64,000 nucleotides of DNA from Panagrolaimus kolymaensis (taxonomy: Eukaryota; Nematoda; Chromadorea; Rhabditida; Panagrolaimidae): NCBI GenBank assembly GCA_028622995.1, contig JAJQJQ010000055.1:620001-684000 (forward strand), read 5' to 3'. This document shows, one piece after another, positions 23,451 to 35,250 of this stretch. The notes under the pieces are model-generated. The model was given only the letters and a program-made list of their open reading frames with translations, was not told where the DNA came from and ran no database searches. The position numbers and the translations under genes were made by a program. Within the stretch, counting starts at the first letter, position 1. The number at the start of each line of letters is the position of its first letter.

Positions 23451-24740
23451 ATGGAAAGTTATAATGATCATCGAACTCACGAACTTGATAGCAAAGAATA
23501 TATGGATGTGAATGGAAAGTTCCAAAGTAAAGAAGCTTTTGATAACGAAGAAGAAATGGAAATGAAAATGGAAGAAAATAATGAATGCAAAGAAAAGCCA
23601 TCAACGTCATTTACAACAGAATTTTTGATTCTCAAAAAACTTATGGAGAAAGATCTGGCTGATACTCAATCGTTTATTAACTTCTTCAATAGCGATTCAA
23701 AAAGCTATACTGAACTTTTTCATGCTCTCATTTGGTTAGAAATTTATGTACAGAATTTATGGGAAGAATGCAACTTTAGACGAATTAACATCGAGCTAAT
23801 GCATGGTATGGAAGATATGCTTATGGATTTGAAAGAAAGACTTCCTTTTGACGATTGTCGTAAGGTATACATGTTGTTTGTTATATTCTAACTTTTTGTT
23901 TTTTAGACGAACCATGGGTTGGTGGATTCGATTATGTACATGTTGGAGCTGAACAATCATCTATGAATAACATCAAAGCTGCTTTTTACAACATCGTTTT
24001 GATCATTTCTGTTTCAAGTAAACTTTCTTTTTCTAACTATGGTGTACATGCTAATATCTTCTTTTTTAGCCATGAACGACGACTTCATATCAGAAATACT
24101 CGACAATATGATGATCAACTTGGATAGCAGCTTTGTATTCATCAACACGTTTATTGGAAATGATACACGCTTAGTTACTTCTTTGTTAGCATATTTTGAA
24201 CTTGAGAAATCACATACATGCTTGTCAAATCTTAAATACAACTCAATCGATCTGTTCACATCTTTACTTATTCAATGGGGTGAAGCTAAAAATGTGCTCA
24301 TCATGGAACTACTGGACTCTGAACTAGCCATGACTCCTTATTTGAAACGTCTCTTTGGATTTATTCGACAAAAGAAGTGCAATGGTATTAAAGAATCAAT
24401 CAAAAAGGTTATGTGTATTCCTCACAAAGCAGTAGTAACATCAGAACGTCCATTATTTTCTCGTGGTTATCAAGGGTCTCGTATGAAGTTCAATATTTAT
24501 GATTGTGAAGGTGTTACTCCTGTTACTATTACTCGTCGAAGCCATTGCAATATGTCAAAGGAGAATCCTGGTGATGTTGATGCTGTTCATGAACTCGACT
24601 TTGGCCACTTTTTACTTACTTTATCAACTGATTTAGAAGATGCGATTGTCAACGAAGAAAGAAATTCTTACAAAGCTCTTCATCAAATCGTACTGGATTG
24701 TTCTCGATGCTACTTTGTTGAAGCTGATTCACTCAAGTGA
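23451..24740 (+). CDS. Unknown 396-residue protein, three exons
   Basis: Exons 23451-23859, 23907-24017 and 24070-24740; introns 47 and 52 bp, both phase 1 (donors GTAAGG and GTAAAC). The N-terminal 60 residues are acidic and Met/Glu-rich. The body is leucine-rich and probably all helical. A tract near 137-190 (EPWVGGFDYVHVG) and a C-terminal block with RPLFSRGYQGSRMKFNIYDCE and ITRRSHCNMSKE look globular. There is no signal peptide or clear membrane helix. I do not recognise the family. Codon use resembles its neighbours, and it is head-to-head with the NOL8-like gene. Confidence 0.75.
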
Positions 24741-25047
24741 TTACAAATATTTGATACTAGGTTTAAATTTGTTGTTTTTGTTATTGTTTGTTTATGTCTA
24801 TATGGTTTTTGTATGTTTATAAAGGTTGTTAGATAGTTTCTTTTTGTGTCTGATTATCACTAATCATTGTATGTAAGGTTTTTGACTCTATTTGATTGAA
24901 TCTAAAGCTATGTTTTCCATTGATAACTTTAGCAGCATAAGATAACAAACAGTTTTCAAACAATAATTTATGTAAAACAAACAATACAAACACTCTTAAC
25001 AAAACAAACAAATAATAACTTTTACAATACACGGTTAACAGAAATGG
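24741..25047. other. 3' intergenic gap
   Basis: 307 bp between convergent stops of the unknown gene and the kinase gene. No structured element noticed. Confidence 0.5.
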
Positions 25048-26187
25048 CTATACATTAACTTTATATGAAAATTTATTAAGAAGTTGAAGAAGTTCGGCTG
25101 CATTAATTCTTAAAGATGGATCACTTTGAAGACAACTCTAAAAACGAAAGTTATAAACTTAAAACTTAATACTTAAAGAAAAAAAACATACATTGATAGC
25201 TTTCGAATTTGTTCGTCCAAGACATGTTTTCATTGCAGGAAGTGCTGGTTTAAGTGGATAATCGATATTTTCAAGCGAAAGATGATTCTTTACAAGTTCT
25301 AAATATTTTGAAGAATAACCAATACATTCTCCAATAGCTCTTATATTCTTTTTGTAGTCGAACGGATAATATCCAGTGGCAATGTAGTAAAAAATGAATC
25401 CCAGGCACCAGAGATCAACTTTTTCGTCGCATGGTTGTCCAAGCATAATTTCAGGAGCTACTATTGTAAGTGCCTAAAATTTTTAGAATGCAGTTATTTC
25501 AACAACAAAAAGTTATAAAAAAAAGGAACTTACTAATCTCGTAGTTGGATTCTTCGCTATTTCCTCACTTGAACCAAAATCTGCAATTTTGAGTTGACTT
25601 CCATTTATCACGAGAATATTCTTTGGTTTAAGATCGTTATGAATAAATCCAGAAGTATGAAGAAAATATACACCTTCAGAAAGTTGAAAAGCGAGTTTCC
25701 AAAATTGGAGAGAATTCACAACAGGTCCTTTTTCTTTGATGTAATGATAAAGATCTTCGTCTGCCAATTCCATGTAAATAATAACATCATAATAAGTTTC
25801 TCGATGATGAAAATAGTGGATAATTCTTTTGCAATTTTTGAGGCTTTTGAGAACTTTAATTTCCATCAGCGAGCACGCATTTTTTCCGGTTTGTTTCACA
25901 GCAACTCGATGACCATTCTTGGTGTTTTTATAAATTTCAATTGTACAGTTTCCACCTAAAAAAGTAACAAATTTATTATAGTAATTTTTTTTTTTGAATC
26001 ACCCTTTTCTGGCTTTTTGGAAAAATTAGTTAATAAACAAAAAGAAAGTTCTTAGAATTTTTGCTAACGAAAAGCTAAATTTTCAGATAGCAAAAAATAA
26101 AATAAAAATAAACTTACCATATCCCAAGAATTTTTCACGAACATATTCTCTTTGATTGAAGACTTCCACGTTTGTTGATGAAATCAT
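25048..26187 (-). CDS. Small Ser/Thr-type protein kinase
   Basis: Four exons (26187-26118, 25955-25534, 25473-25192, 25137-25048), 287 residues, almost entirely kinase domain. Landmarks: glycine loop GYGGNC (22-27), VAVK with Lys44, the catalytic loop HNDLKPKN with Asp131, DFG at 149-151, an APE motif in IVAPEIM, and DLWCLGFIFYYIATGYYPF (subdomain IX). LKPKN marks it as Ser/Thr type. The loop reads HND rather than HRD, a non-RD variant, so it may not depend on activation-loop phosphorylation. The closest subfamily is not clear. The start follows TTTTTTCAG by about 26 bases. The C-terminal lobe is compact and ends soon after the conserved Arg of subdomain XI. Confidence 0.85.
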
Positions 26188-27190
26188 GTTTACGATAAGA
26201 TAGTTTAACCTGAAAAAACAACTTTGTAATTTCCCTTCAAAAAAATGAAAGCACGAAAATAGCGAAAGAACGAGAAAAAAAATACAAGGCAATGGAATAC
26301 ACGATGAAAATTTTCTTTGAATATTTTTTGTTGAATAAAAAAGAATAATTATCAAATAAAGTGGTACATCATGAAAAAGTGAGAACAAGGGGAGCAATAT
26401 TGGAAAACCATTCTTAATAGCTTTTTAAAATCTATCAAATTCTACAATGAAAAATATGGTTGCTCATGTAGTTTAGTTACAGTAATTTCAAAATAACTTA
26501 TCCATCCAAAATAAAAATAAAACACATTTTTTTAAATAGTGAAGCACGTGTTGGAAGAGGATTTTTTTTCCTGGAAATCTGAATAGTTTACCCAAGCTGT
26601 ATTTTTTGGATGTTTTATTTCAACTTAAATGGAAGCGAACAACACTCAAAAAACGGCTTTCTTGATCATCAACCATACGAACATCATCTCTTTTAACAAA
26701 ACCTATCATGTTTTTTTTTCTTGAATGTTTAATTGCTTTGGCAGAAAGAATAATCCACCTGTTCCACGAAGATCCGTTATTACAAAAACGTAATTTATTT
26801 TCTAGCCATTCTTGAGTTCAAAAGTAATTTAACAACGCCATGGTATTTTTTCTATGTAACCAAAAAAGTTTATACCTCTGCGGGCAGTACATCATAGCTT
26901 ACACATTGCTTAGAGAGTTGAAGAAGATTTGTTTTTCCTAAAAAAGGTTTATCACGCACTTATCGTTTTAAAGAACAGTATTAAAGTATGAAGGATAGCG
27001 GAACCAAGTATGTTTTAAGCAGCTTTTTAACATGCAAAAAAGAGCCATGTGTTAAAGGAATCTGCAAAAATTTGATAAGAATTTTCTAATCCCAATGATT
27101 TTTGCTTTGTATTTAAGTAACTTTAAAAGTGTCATGGCCATACTTTCTTTTTCACACTTTTGATTTTTAGTTGTGTATTACATTCGAAAG
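26188..27190. other. Intergenic interval with a coding-like remnant
   Basis: About 1 kb between the kinase start and the CUB-gene start. It contains a minus-strand open stretch (26625-26820) given separately, and a TTTTTAG acceptor about 22 bases before the CUB-gene ATG. Confidence 0.5.
26625..26820 (-). pseudogene. Possible phosphopantetheinyl-transferase fragment
   Basis: On the minus strand an open stretch of about 63 codons (RFCNNGSSWNRW... IKHSRKKNMIGFVKRDDV...) ends at a stop near 26625. The order R-x-C-x-x-G-x-x-W, a helix, then IGFVKRDD resembles the N-terminus of eukaryotic AASDHPPT-type 4'-phosphopantetheinyl transferases (RWA..CGTW ... RIGQFV.ARDA). There is no start codon, and the phases of possible neighbouring exons do not join it. 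The catalytic C-terminal half is not found downstream. A decayed gene fragment or a chance resemblance are both possible. Confidence 0.25.
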
Positions 27191-30100
27191 ATGGTGTTTT
27201 TCCAATGCATCTTTTTTCTATTACCTTTATTAATCTTTCAAAATGTAATTAGCAAAGAAATTTGTGAAACAAATCAAACTATCGAACTCAAAAATTGGAT
27301 GAAATAATCTTTTTTGAGACACCTAATTTTCCTCAAAATGTTTCAACTCCTTGTTCAATTAATTTTAAAATTAATGAAACAATGAATATTACGGTAAATT
27401 TTAGGCATATTTTTTTTTTAAGTCTAATGTTTTTAGAATTTAAATTTTGTTATTGCAATTACAAATCCGTATACTATTGCATCCTCTCTGGGTAAAGAAT
27501 ATGGTAGAAAAAGTATTTTTGAAATTATCGAAGGAGCCAGTGAATATTTATTTCAATCAGATTTGCAAGAATTTCAACCGTTTCAAGGGTTTGCACTTTT
27601 TGATGATTGGAATGACCCATGTGCTTTGGAATCCGTTAGTCAAATGGAACCATTTCAATTTATGGATGATTCACAAATTTTATTTATTCGAACTAGTTAT
27701 TATGATACTCCAAAATCAAACCAAAATTGTAAATGGATGTTTACGGGACCTGAAAATTATGGATTTAAAATTGTTTTTACTTATATAAATATCGAAAAAA
27801 CGGCAAATTTTACTGTACTAAACAGCACCGAACATGTTATTGCTAAGTAAGAATCAACATTGCATCAAAGTTATTTAAAATAAAATAGTTTAATTATTAT
27901 AGTTCAAACCTTGCTGAACCCAGTCAAGCATATTACAACAGTGATAATCATCTAAAAATTTTATTTTTTAAAGGAAACAATGATTCGTATTCGAGCATTT
28001 TGCAAGCTTACATAACCATTGTCAAAAATAATCCCACTGTTGTTTCTGCAAATTGTCCATTAACTTATATTGGAAATGACATGGTTATGTGGAGTACAAA
28101 TACAAATATTTTAGTTGGTTATGAAAAAAATTCATATTGTTTTTATGATTTGATTGTTGAAGTTGGAACTGAATATGTTTCAAATTTTGATTTGATGAAT
28201 GTGGAAAATAGCGTTGACACGATAACCTATTCAGATGAATTTGGTAGCTATCAATTACTTAATCAAGCTTCCTTTAGAGCTAATAAGAATGACACCATCA
28301 AACATTACAAGTTTGAATTTAAAAGCGATGGAAGCATTCAATCTTCAGGGTTTCAAGTTCGGTTTTTGAAATTAGGTATGATTTCTTGATTTTCTAAGAC
28401 TCAATAATTCATTTGTTTTTCATATTACGAAAAAATTTGAAATGCATCTTCTAAAAATTTTGCTAAGAGTTACATATATTTATCGGAGCTATAACTCCCG
28501 TCCCGTTCAAGAAAATTTTAATTTCAATGTTATAATTTTCCAGAGTGTCAATGCCAGTGCTGCAAAAACGCGCGCTTTAGCGCGCGACGCTAAAATTTTA
28601 TTTCGCGTTGTTTCGCGAACGCGCTCTTTCGCGGTTTTTTTTCCGCGTTTATTTAGCGTCGCGAATCAACGCTAACTTAGAATTTGCAACAAATACAGCA
28701 AAAGTAGTAGAAAAATTAATTCGTTTTATTTATTATGGCTTAAATATAAGCATGGGATCAAAAAAAATTAGAAAAAATTACTTAATTATGCTTTAAAAAA
28801 GATTCACGAAAGTTTCGCGAACTGTTTAGTGTCGCGTCGCGACGCGGTTTTTTTCTTTTTCATTTTTCGCGTTCGCGCGCGACGCGCTTTTCTAAAAAAA
28901 GAAACGCGCGCGTTCCGCGTTTTGTTTTAGCGTCGCGTTTTTGCAGCCCTGGTCAATGCTCGATGCTTGAATTTCCCACTGATTGTAACCAAACTAAATA
29001 TTATTATTTAATAAATCAAACCCATGGATTTGATGTTTATTCTTTGGAGGGTTATTATTGCAGCAATTTGAAATGCAATTTTACGGTAAAATCAATTTTT
29101 GCCAAAAATAAAAAATTCCGTTCCAGATTCTTTCAAATCAAACGTGTATGGATAAGCTTATTCAAATTCAATTAGATTTCAGCTTTAATTTGATGAGTTT
29201 CCAAGGTTTAGACATTTTCAAAGTTTTATCAAACGATTTATTAATTCTTGGCGCTACAAATAATAATTCTCATGTTTTAAAGGCATTCTTATTACCTGAT
29301 AGTAAAAATATTTTACAAACTTTGACATTTACTTCAGTTTATTCAAAATCTTTGATCATTTCTTTGACTCTTATCGATCGTAAGAAAATTTGTCTTAAAA
29401 GCAAAAATCCCATAAAACTTGAAGCTTTAGAGCCCCCAATAGAAAAAGTAATTATTTTGACGAAAGAAAATTCAAGCTATTATTTTGATCCATCACATTT
29501 TGGTCATGGTCATGTAATATTAATTGAGGTGTCACAAGAACTTGCAAGTTTTTCATTTTATCTCCAATTTTTTGAAAATTTAAACCGAAATATTTCTTTT
29601 TGATCCTTTTTGCATTTTAACTTCAAAAATAATGTTGTTTATGGTTTCTAATATTTCATTAATGAAGTTTTTCAATAGCTTGCTTTATTTGGATCGATAC
29701 TAACGTAACAATTGAAATTTATTCCAACAATTTTATAAATCATGCCTTCACTTATTATAATAATGAATCTTTGACATTTCAATATGATTTCGAAGATTGG
29801 TAAGCTTATTTAAGCCAAAAAAATCTTTAGCCCATCAGTTTTTTATTTTAATTTTTCACCATTTTATTTAATTGTTTTATAGTTTTACTGCAAATACAGA
29901 TATTTTATTTCAATGTAACACTAAACTTCAAAAACTTGCGCTTCTTTACGACAGTTATATTTTTTTAAATCCATTATATCTGATATTTCAGTTATCAAAT
30001 TGTGAGATTTTAACAAATAAATTTTTTTAAAAATAATCCTTTTTAGCCGATAACTTTAATGGTTGCATTTTTAAAACAAATGTTTATTATATTGGTAACG

Positions 30101-31286
30101 AACTTCCAGTCGGACAACCTATCGTGAATATAGCAAATGAAATTAGGCCATGCATTATATATATTATCTTTAATCCACGCCTAAGTTTATTCAAAAAACG
30201 GGCATGGATTTCCAAACTTTGGACAAATGCAAAGAAAGATACGGTTGAATTCTATGCTGGCAGAAATGATAAAATGTTTAGTTTCAAGTAAAGAATTATA
30301 ATTTTATGTTTAATACGGGGTTTAAATTAAAGGTGGTCGAAATCAAGATTCATGGCCTCGAAGTCCGTGTATTCATCGATTTATTCGAAACCAAGACTCT
30401 CGATTCTTATTAAAATAAATTTGGCCCCCAGGTCTTTGGTTTTAGCTTCAAAAAATTTTGGTCGAGCAAAACAAAAATATTTCCCAATTTTTCAATGTTT
30501 TAATAATTTACATTTGCGAAATGAAAAATTAAACTCAAAAAACAGTAAACAATAACTTTAAAGCCAAACTTTGACTCAAAAAATTTCTTTAAAAAACATT
30601 TTTAGTTTCGAACGATAAAATTTGGTCTCGAATCTTGGTTCTTGGTTTCGATTGAGAAAAAAAAGTTTAGTCCGCTCATCGATGGTTCTGTTTAAAAAAA
30701 ATGCTGGACTTTAAGCCATGGAGGAGAATCCAAAAGATATTTTCTCCTTATTTTCTTTTTTACATATGTATATTAACTTAACCTTTTTAAGCTCGACATC
30801 TTATAATCAATGGAAGAATATATTATTATCTTCAAGAATTTACACAGTTATTATTCCTATTAATGCTTCAATAAAAATTAATTATCAAATTAATGATTAT
30901 GCAAAAGTTTTTAATTTAACTTTATCAGATAAATCAATGGTCGCCAGCATGGGATATGGCGATGACTGTACCAGCTGTTATGATTCATTCTATTTTCCAG
31001 CTTTTTATTCAGAAAAAAAATATTTAAAATTATCTGTCATGGATGTTAAGTTAAATGATGGTTATGGCCTTTATATTAAAGTTAATAATAAGCCATACAA
31101 GTATGTACATATATAATTATTGTAGGTAAACAACATAATTTTATTTTTAGCATAAGTAATATTGGACCGCTTATGACATTCCCTTGTCAAATGATTGTTA
31201 ATTTTTATTATGATTGTTATCTTCATCCTTGTAATTCTAAAGTTGCATATTATCTCGTTTATATTGAAAATGTGTTCAACCCATAA
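27191..31286 (+). pseudogene. Secreted CUB-like multidomain protein gene, interrupted
   Basis: Ten exon-like blocks on the plus strand: 27191-27393, 27437-27846, 27903-28375, 28544-29085 (split by a MITE), 29127-about 29550, 29679-29799, 29883-30001, 30047-30287, 30792-31100 and 31151-31286. The first encodes a signal peptide (MVFFQCIFFLLPLLIF). The product reads as serial CUB-like domains: FFETPNFPQNVSTPC opens the first, and later blocks carry paired cysteines and hydrophobic strands typical of nematode CUB-like proteins. Most splice phases agree. Three defects are visible: the frame shifts by one base in a run of five A's (27290-27294), a 397-bp element sits inside the fourth block, and the end of the fifth block lacks a convincing donor. 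The gene is either a recent pseudogene or partly affected by base errors. The last intron but one (504 bp) holds imperfect inverted repeats. Confidence 0.65.
28555..28951. mobile_element. hAT-like MITE, 397 bp, inside a coding exon
   Basis: Ends are CAGTGCTGCAAAAACGCG on the left and the reverse complement of CAGGGCTGCAAAAACGCG on the right, so 17 of 18 terminal bases match. The element is flanked by the perfect 8-bp direct repeat GTCAATGC (28547-28554 and 28952-28959). CAG-type ends plus an 8-bp duplication are hallmarks of hAT transposons. Both ends are rich in CGCG/GCGC, in strong contrast to the AT-rich host. No transposase frame fits, so it is non-autonomous. Removing the element and one repeat restores a continuous exon of the host gene. 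Confidence 0.85.
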
Positions 31287-31653
31287 AGATTTCAACGGAT
31301 CAACTTTTTGACAACTTTATAATAGCGACTATTCTTATGATTAACTCAAAATTTTAAAATGCTTGTGCTTTGTTTGAGTTTTAAAGTTTAAACAAAAATT
31401 ATTTTTTTTCCTTTTTTTATTAAATTGTTATTTCTTTCTTTTTTTTAACCTTTTTCACGAATATTTGTTCAAAACTTTTTCATTTGTGGATCAAATGTGC
31501 TGAATAAATACATTGGAAACCCATAATAAAACTTTCTCGAGATCCGGAATTTAATTAAACTACTTATGTTGGTGTAAGTGATATCTTTTATTTTTGTGTG
31601 CAAAAAATAAAATAAAATTAAAATAAATTTGATAATCCTATTTTTAATTTTTT
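31287..31653. other. 3' intergenic gap
   Basis: 367 bp between the convergent ends of the CUB-like gene and the DNase II-kinase gene. No feature noticed beyond AT-rich sequence. Confidence 0.5.
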
Positions 31654-34600
31654 TTATTCCTGACTTAATATTAAATAACCATAACTTGCTGTTTCATTTT
31701 CAAGCATTATTCTCAAAGAGTTTACAATGTCAGTAAATTTTGGACGCTTTAAAGGGTCCATCTTCCAGCAATCAAGCATTAAGGAATAAATAGTTTCTGG
31801 AGTGTCTTTAGGCTTTTCAAGTCTTTTATTAGCTCTTAAAAATTCAAGCATCTCTTCATTTGTCAATGCAGAATATGGAACAGATCCAAATGAAAATATT
31901 TCATAACAAAGAATTCCAAAAGACCAAACATCAGATTTTTCTGAAAATATTCGATCCACCAAAGCTTCAATTGAAAGCCATTTAATTGGCATTCGCTTAT
32001 GGAGGGTTGCTTGATAAGTGAATGATTCATCACAATGACAACATAAACCAAAATCAGCTAATTTTGCTACTATGTTTCCATTGGTTAATAAAATATTTCG
32101 ACATGCCACATCTCGATGAACCATATTTAACGATGCAACATGTTCGAGGGCTTGAGAAATTTGCCATAAAATAGAAATCATACTTTTAACGGGTAATATT
32201 TCACCACGAAATAATTTGACATATTGAAGCAAATTGGTGGATGCCAATTCGGTAATTAATGCTGGAATATCGTGATAAAGAGTCCAACCAAAAAATGTTA
32301 TAATATTTTTATGTGTGCCAAGAGTTATTAAAGCATCCAGTTCTCGAACAAATTGTTCCACTTCATCATGATCGAAACTTGTGGGTAATTTTAACGCTGC
32401 ATGACATTCATCAAAAAATGGGTCAGAAAATTTTAGTTTATTGTTTTTATCATTAATATTTGAATTTATTTTGCCGCCTTTTATATAAACTAAAAAATAC
32501 TTTCTAAAAGTTTTAAAACTAAAAAAAAGAAAAAAAATAACCTTTATAAACAGTCGCATTTGCACCTTTTCCAAGAATATTATCAAAATCAATAATAATA
32601 TTTTTGGAATCTATTTGTTTTGTTAATCTTTCTTCATGCGAAAGTTTAATTTCCAACGGAGATAGTTCCATTTTAGTTTTGATTGTTTCTTGAATCTTTT
32701 CAAACCTTTTTTGCCGATATTTTTTCCTCAAAAAATATATTATAATAAAAGTGGCCATAAAAATAAATATAATTAAAAAGGCTCCAATTATCCACCATTT
32801 TTCTTCTGATTTTACAGGAATATAGGTAGGGGTATAAGTGGTTGCAGAAGTTGATGATGTATCACCTCTTGTTGTTGAGAGGGTTGAAATGTCTTTTGTT
32901 GTTGTTGAGATAGAAAATGTGGGATCTTCCGTTAGTTCAGGAGATATTGTCGGTGGAGAAACACCAGCACCTTTAACAAAAAATTAGATAAATAAGACTT
33001 TTTTTTACTTTTTTTTATCGATTAATTTTACTACGGATAATTAAGTGTGGTTTAGAGAAATCAATAAAATGACTATTTTTAAAGGAGAGTTAATCGGGAA
33101 TTTAAATAAGGGAAATTTTCTCAGAGTTTTTTTCACACCATGTTATTTCTTTGACAACCCTATATTTTTTTCAAATTATATGAATCATTTCTGTAAGTTT
33201 TATGTCTTGATAAAAGTAATTACATTGTTCAAAAGTATTAATAAGTTGCCTAAAAACAGCAAAAACTGCGGCATCAGAGAAACACATTATTCCTCCTCCC
33301 CGGTCTATTTGAGTTGGCTAAAAAATCAAAATTAAAATAATTATTTTCTTTTTATGTGTTTACCATTCGATCGATATCCCCTATACATTGATAAGGAGAT
33401 GGATGGCCATTCTCTGCATGGGCAATGGCGAACTTAGAATGATCCTTGAGGGTGGAAAAATTTAGAAATGGAGTAACAATATATTTGGCATTATAAACCT
33501 GAATTTTTTTAGTGCTAAAAGTTATATTTTTAATTTTTAGGGCTTACATTGAAAGGATTAGGTGGAATACACGTGGAATATATTTCACTAAAGATTGTAA
33601 AAATAAGAAAATTAAAATCACACAAATAACTTACCAACCTCTTATCCATGATTGAACTATAAAGCTTGATGCAAGATGCTGGGCCACAAAACCATAATAC
33701 AAATCTTACGAAAAATATGATGAAGAAATTTCAAAGGACTTTATTTCGCTCACCTTGGTCATACAATCCCGTTTTAGCAAAATGTAAAAATTCTTGTCCT
33801 CCAATACTTTTTAAAGATGCCATACTTGTGTAAGGTTTGTCGATTTTATGAATATTATCAATAATGTTTTGTAATGATGGAAAATCTTTCACCATGAATT
33901 TTGGCACATTTCGAGCATAAACAGATGGGTTAGTGTAATAAAGCTGAGTTGCTGTAAAAAAAAGTTATAGTTACCTCTTGTTTTTTCTTACCAATGGCAT
34001 CTAAAGCTGTATAATTAAATGATATGCAAATTCCCATTTGCCCATAAATTTCACCACTAAGAGAAAAATCATAACTCAATATATTTGGAAATTCCGGAAT
34101 AGAATGAATTAGCCAAAAACCACCATTTTTATCAAATTGTGCTACACCTTTTGGCATTCCAGAATCTTGACTCAAAAGTTTGCTATTTTGATTTTCATCA
34201 TTATATAAAATATAAAAATTATCCTAAAATCAAACAATTTAAAGTTTTTTTTCTTGCTGAAAAAAAGTTTACAACAGTGTTATTTTTAGAATCATAATAT
34301 TGTTGAAGGGTATAATAAACAGCATGATTGGTTTCATTCATTAAGGTATTAGGAAAATTCCATTTTATATTATTTGCATCCATGTAAATAAAAGCTTTTC
34401 CGGAAGAAACCATGTCACTGACATTAAGCACTCTTGGCAATTTGTATAAAATATACCTAAAACAAGCAAAAATAAATAATAAAAGGGGAAACTTGCATTT
34501 GTGTTATTGTTCCTTACAAAATCAAAAGAAGACATAACGTATCTTTAGTTAAACTTACCAATCCACATGTTTATTATTCATGTCACGACAAGTAAATCCT

Positions 34601-34665
34601 TCTTCTTTACTTATAACCAAATTTAAACTGACAAAAAAGATGATAAAATTCAAATGCAAAAACAT
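31654..34665 (-). CDS. DNase II-like ectodomain fused to a transmembrane receptor tyrosine kinase
   Basis: Ten exons (34665-34559, 34456-34273, 34223-33992, 33951-33754, 33704-33635, 33587-33548, 33498-33364, 33317-33224, 32970-32542, 32489-31654) total 775 codons with every junction in phase. Signal peptide 1-19. Residues 24-354 are a complete DNase II: CRDMNNKHVDWYILYKLP, YILYND, GGFWLIHSIPEFP (His137), YGQMGICISF, DHSK (His297, Lys299), CIGDIDRM, RGGGIMC and a final FEQC. Thr/Ser/Pro-rich stalk 356-410, transmembrane helix about 412-434 followed by RKKYRQKR. Kinase: GKGANATVYK (487-496), Lys530, Glu546, HRDVACRN with Asp623, DFG 642-644, MPIKWLSIEAL, DVWSFGILCYE. The join uses donor GTAATT in the Cys354 codon and acceptor GTTAAAG, both phase 1. 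Without that splice the DNase half would stop after about 17 more residues, leaving the kinase half no start. It predicts a cell-surface nuclease-fold receptor signalling through tyrosine phosphorylation. Confidence 0.8.
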
Positions 34666-35250
34666 AGTGAAAATTTTTAAAAACGTTTGCAGAAAATCTT
34701 TAAAAATCGTTAAAATCAACACTTATCAGTCAAAATGTAATATTTCTCTCGTGACGTCTATAAAAAATTAGACGGAGGCTTCTTAGCGTTGTTAATTTTT
34801 TTTGCTTTTCTTATCTTTTCATTTGTAATCCTCTTTTCTTTATTTCTTTTATTTTTTAATTTGATGCTTTGTAGCCAACTTTTTTGGGTTTTAAAATTTT
34901 AAAAAAAAGCAAGTGGGAGCTTTCTTTTCTCTGTAGATTCCGATTTATTGAAAAGTACTTTCAATTTTTGTTAAATAACACCCATTTTCTCATTATTTCA
35001 AAAGAAACATTTATGAATGTCATTGAATTTGAACAAACGGAAGTTTTTTTTGAAACTTTTAGTTTAAAAATTTTTAAAATTATAAGAAAAAGAGAAATAG
35101 AAAAAGCTTGAAATAGAATTCCATTTTTGGATGTTATTTTTTGTTAAAGTTATTTTTAATAATTTCTTGAGAGGCATCACATTTTTCAGCAAAATAAAAA
35201 CGTTGCTAAAAACTTTGATTAAGAGAGGTTCTGCGAGTTGATTCAAATAG
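34666..35250. other. 5' flank of the DNase II-kinase gene
   Basis: About 585 bp of AT-rich sequence between the start codon at 34665 and a large palindrome. The short frames on both strands have no recognisable content. It is the presumed promoter region. Confidence 0.45.

Noticed and set aside
28442..28796. Arg-rich plus-strand frames inside the CUB-like gene
   Set aside because: Produced by the CGCG-rich arms of the MITE; no independent gene.
31654..34665. Reading this as two genes, a secreted DNase II and a separate kinase
   Set aside because: No start codon, signal peptide or promoter-like gap lies between the halves, and the phase-1 splice joins them exactly at the final DNase cysteine. 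Kept only as an alternative to be tested.
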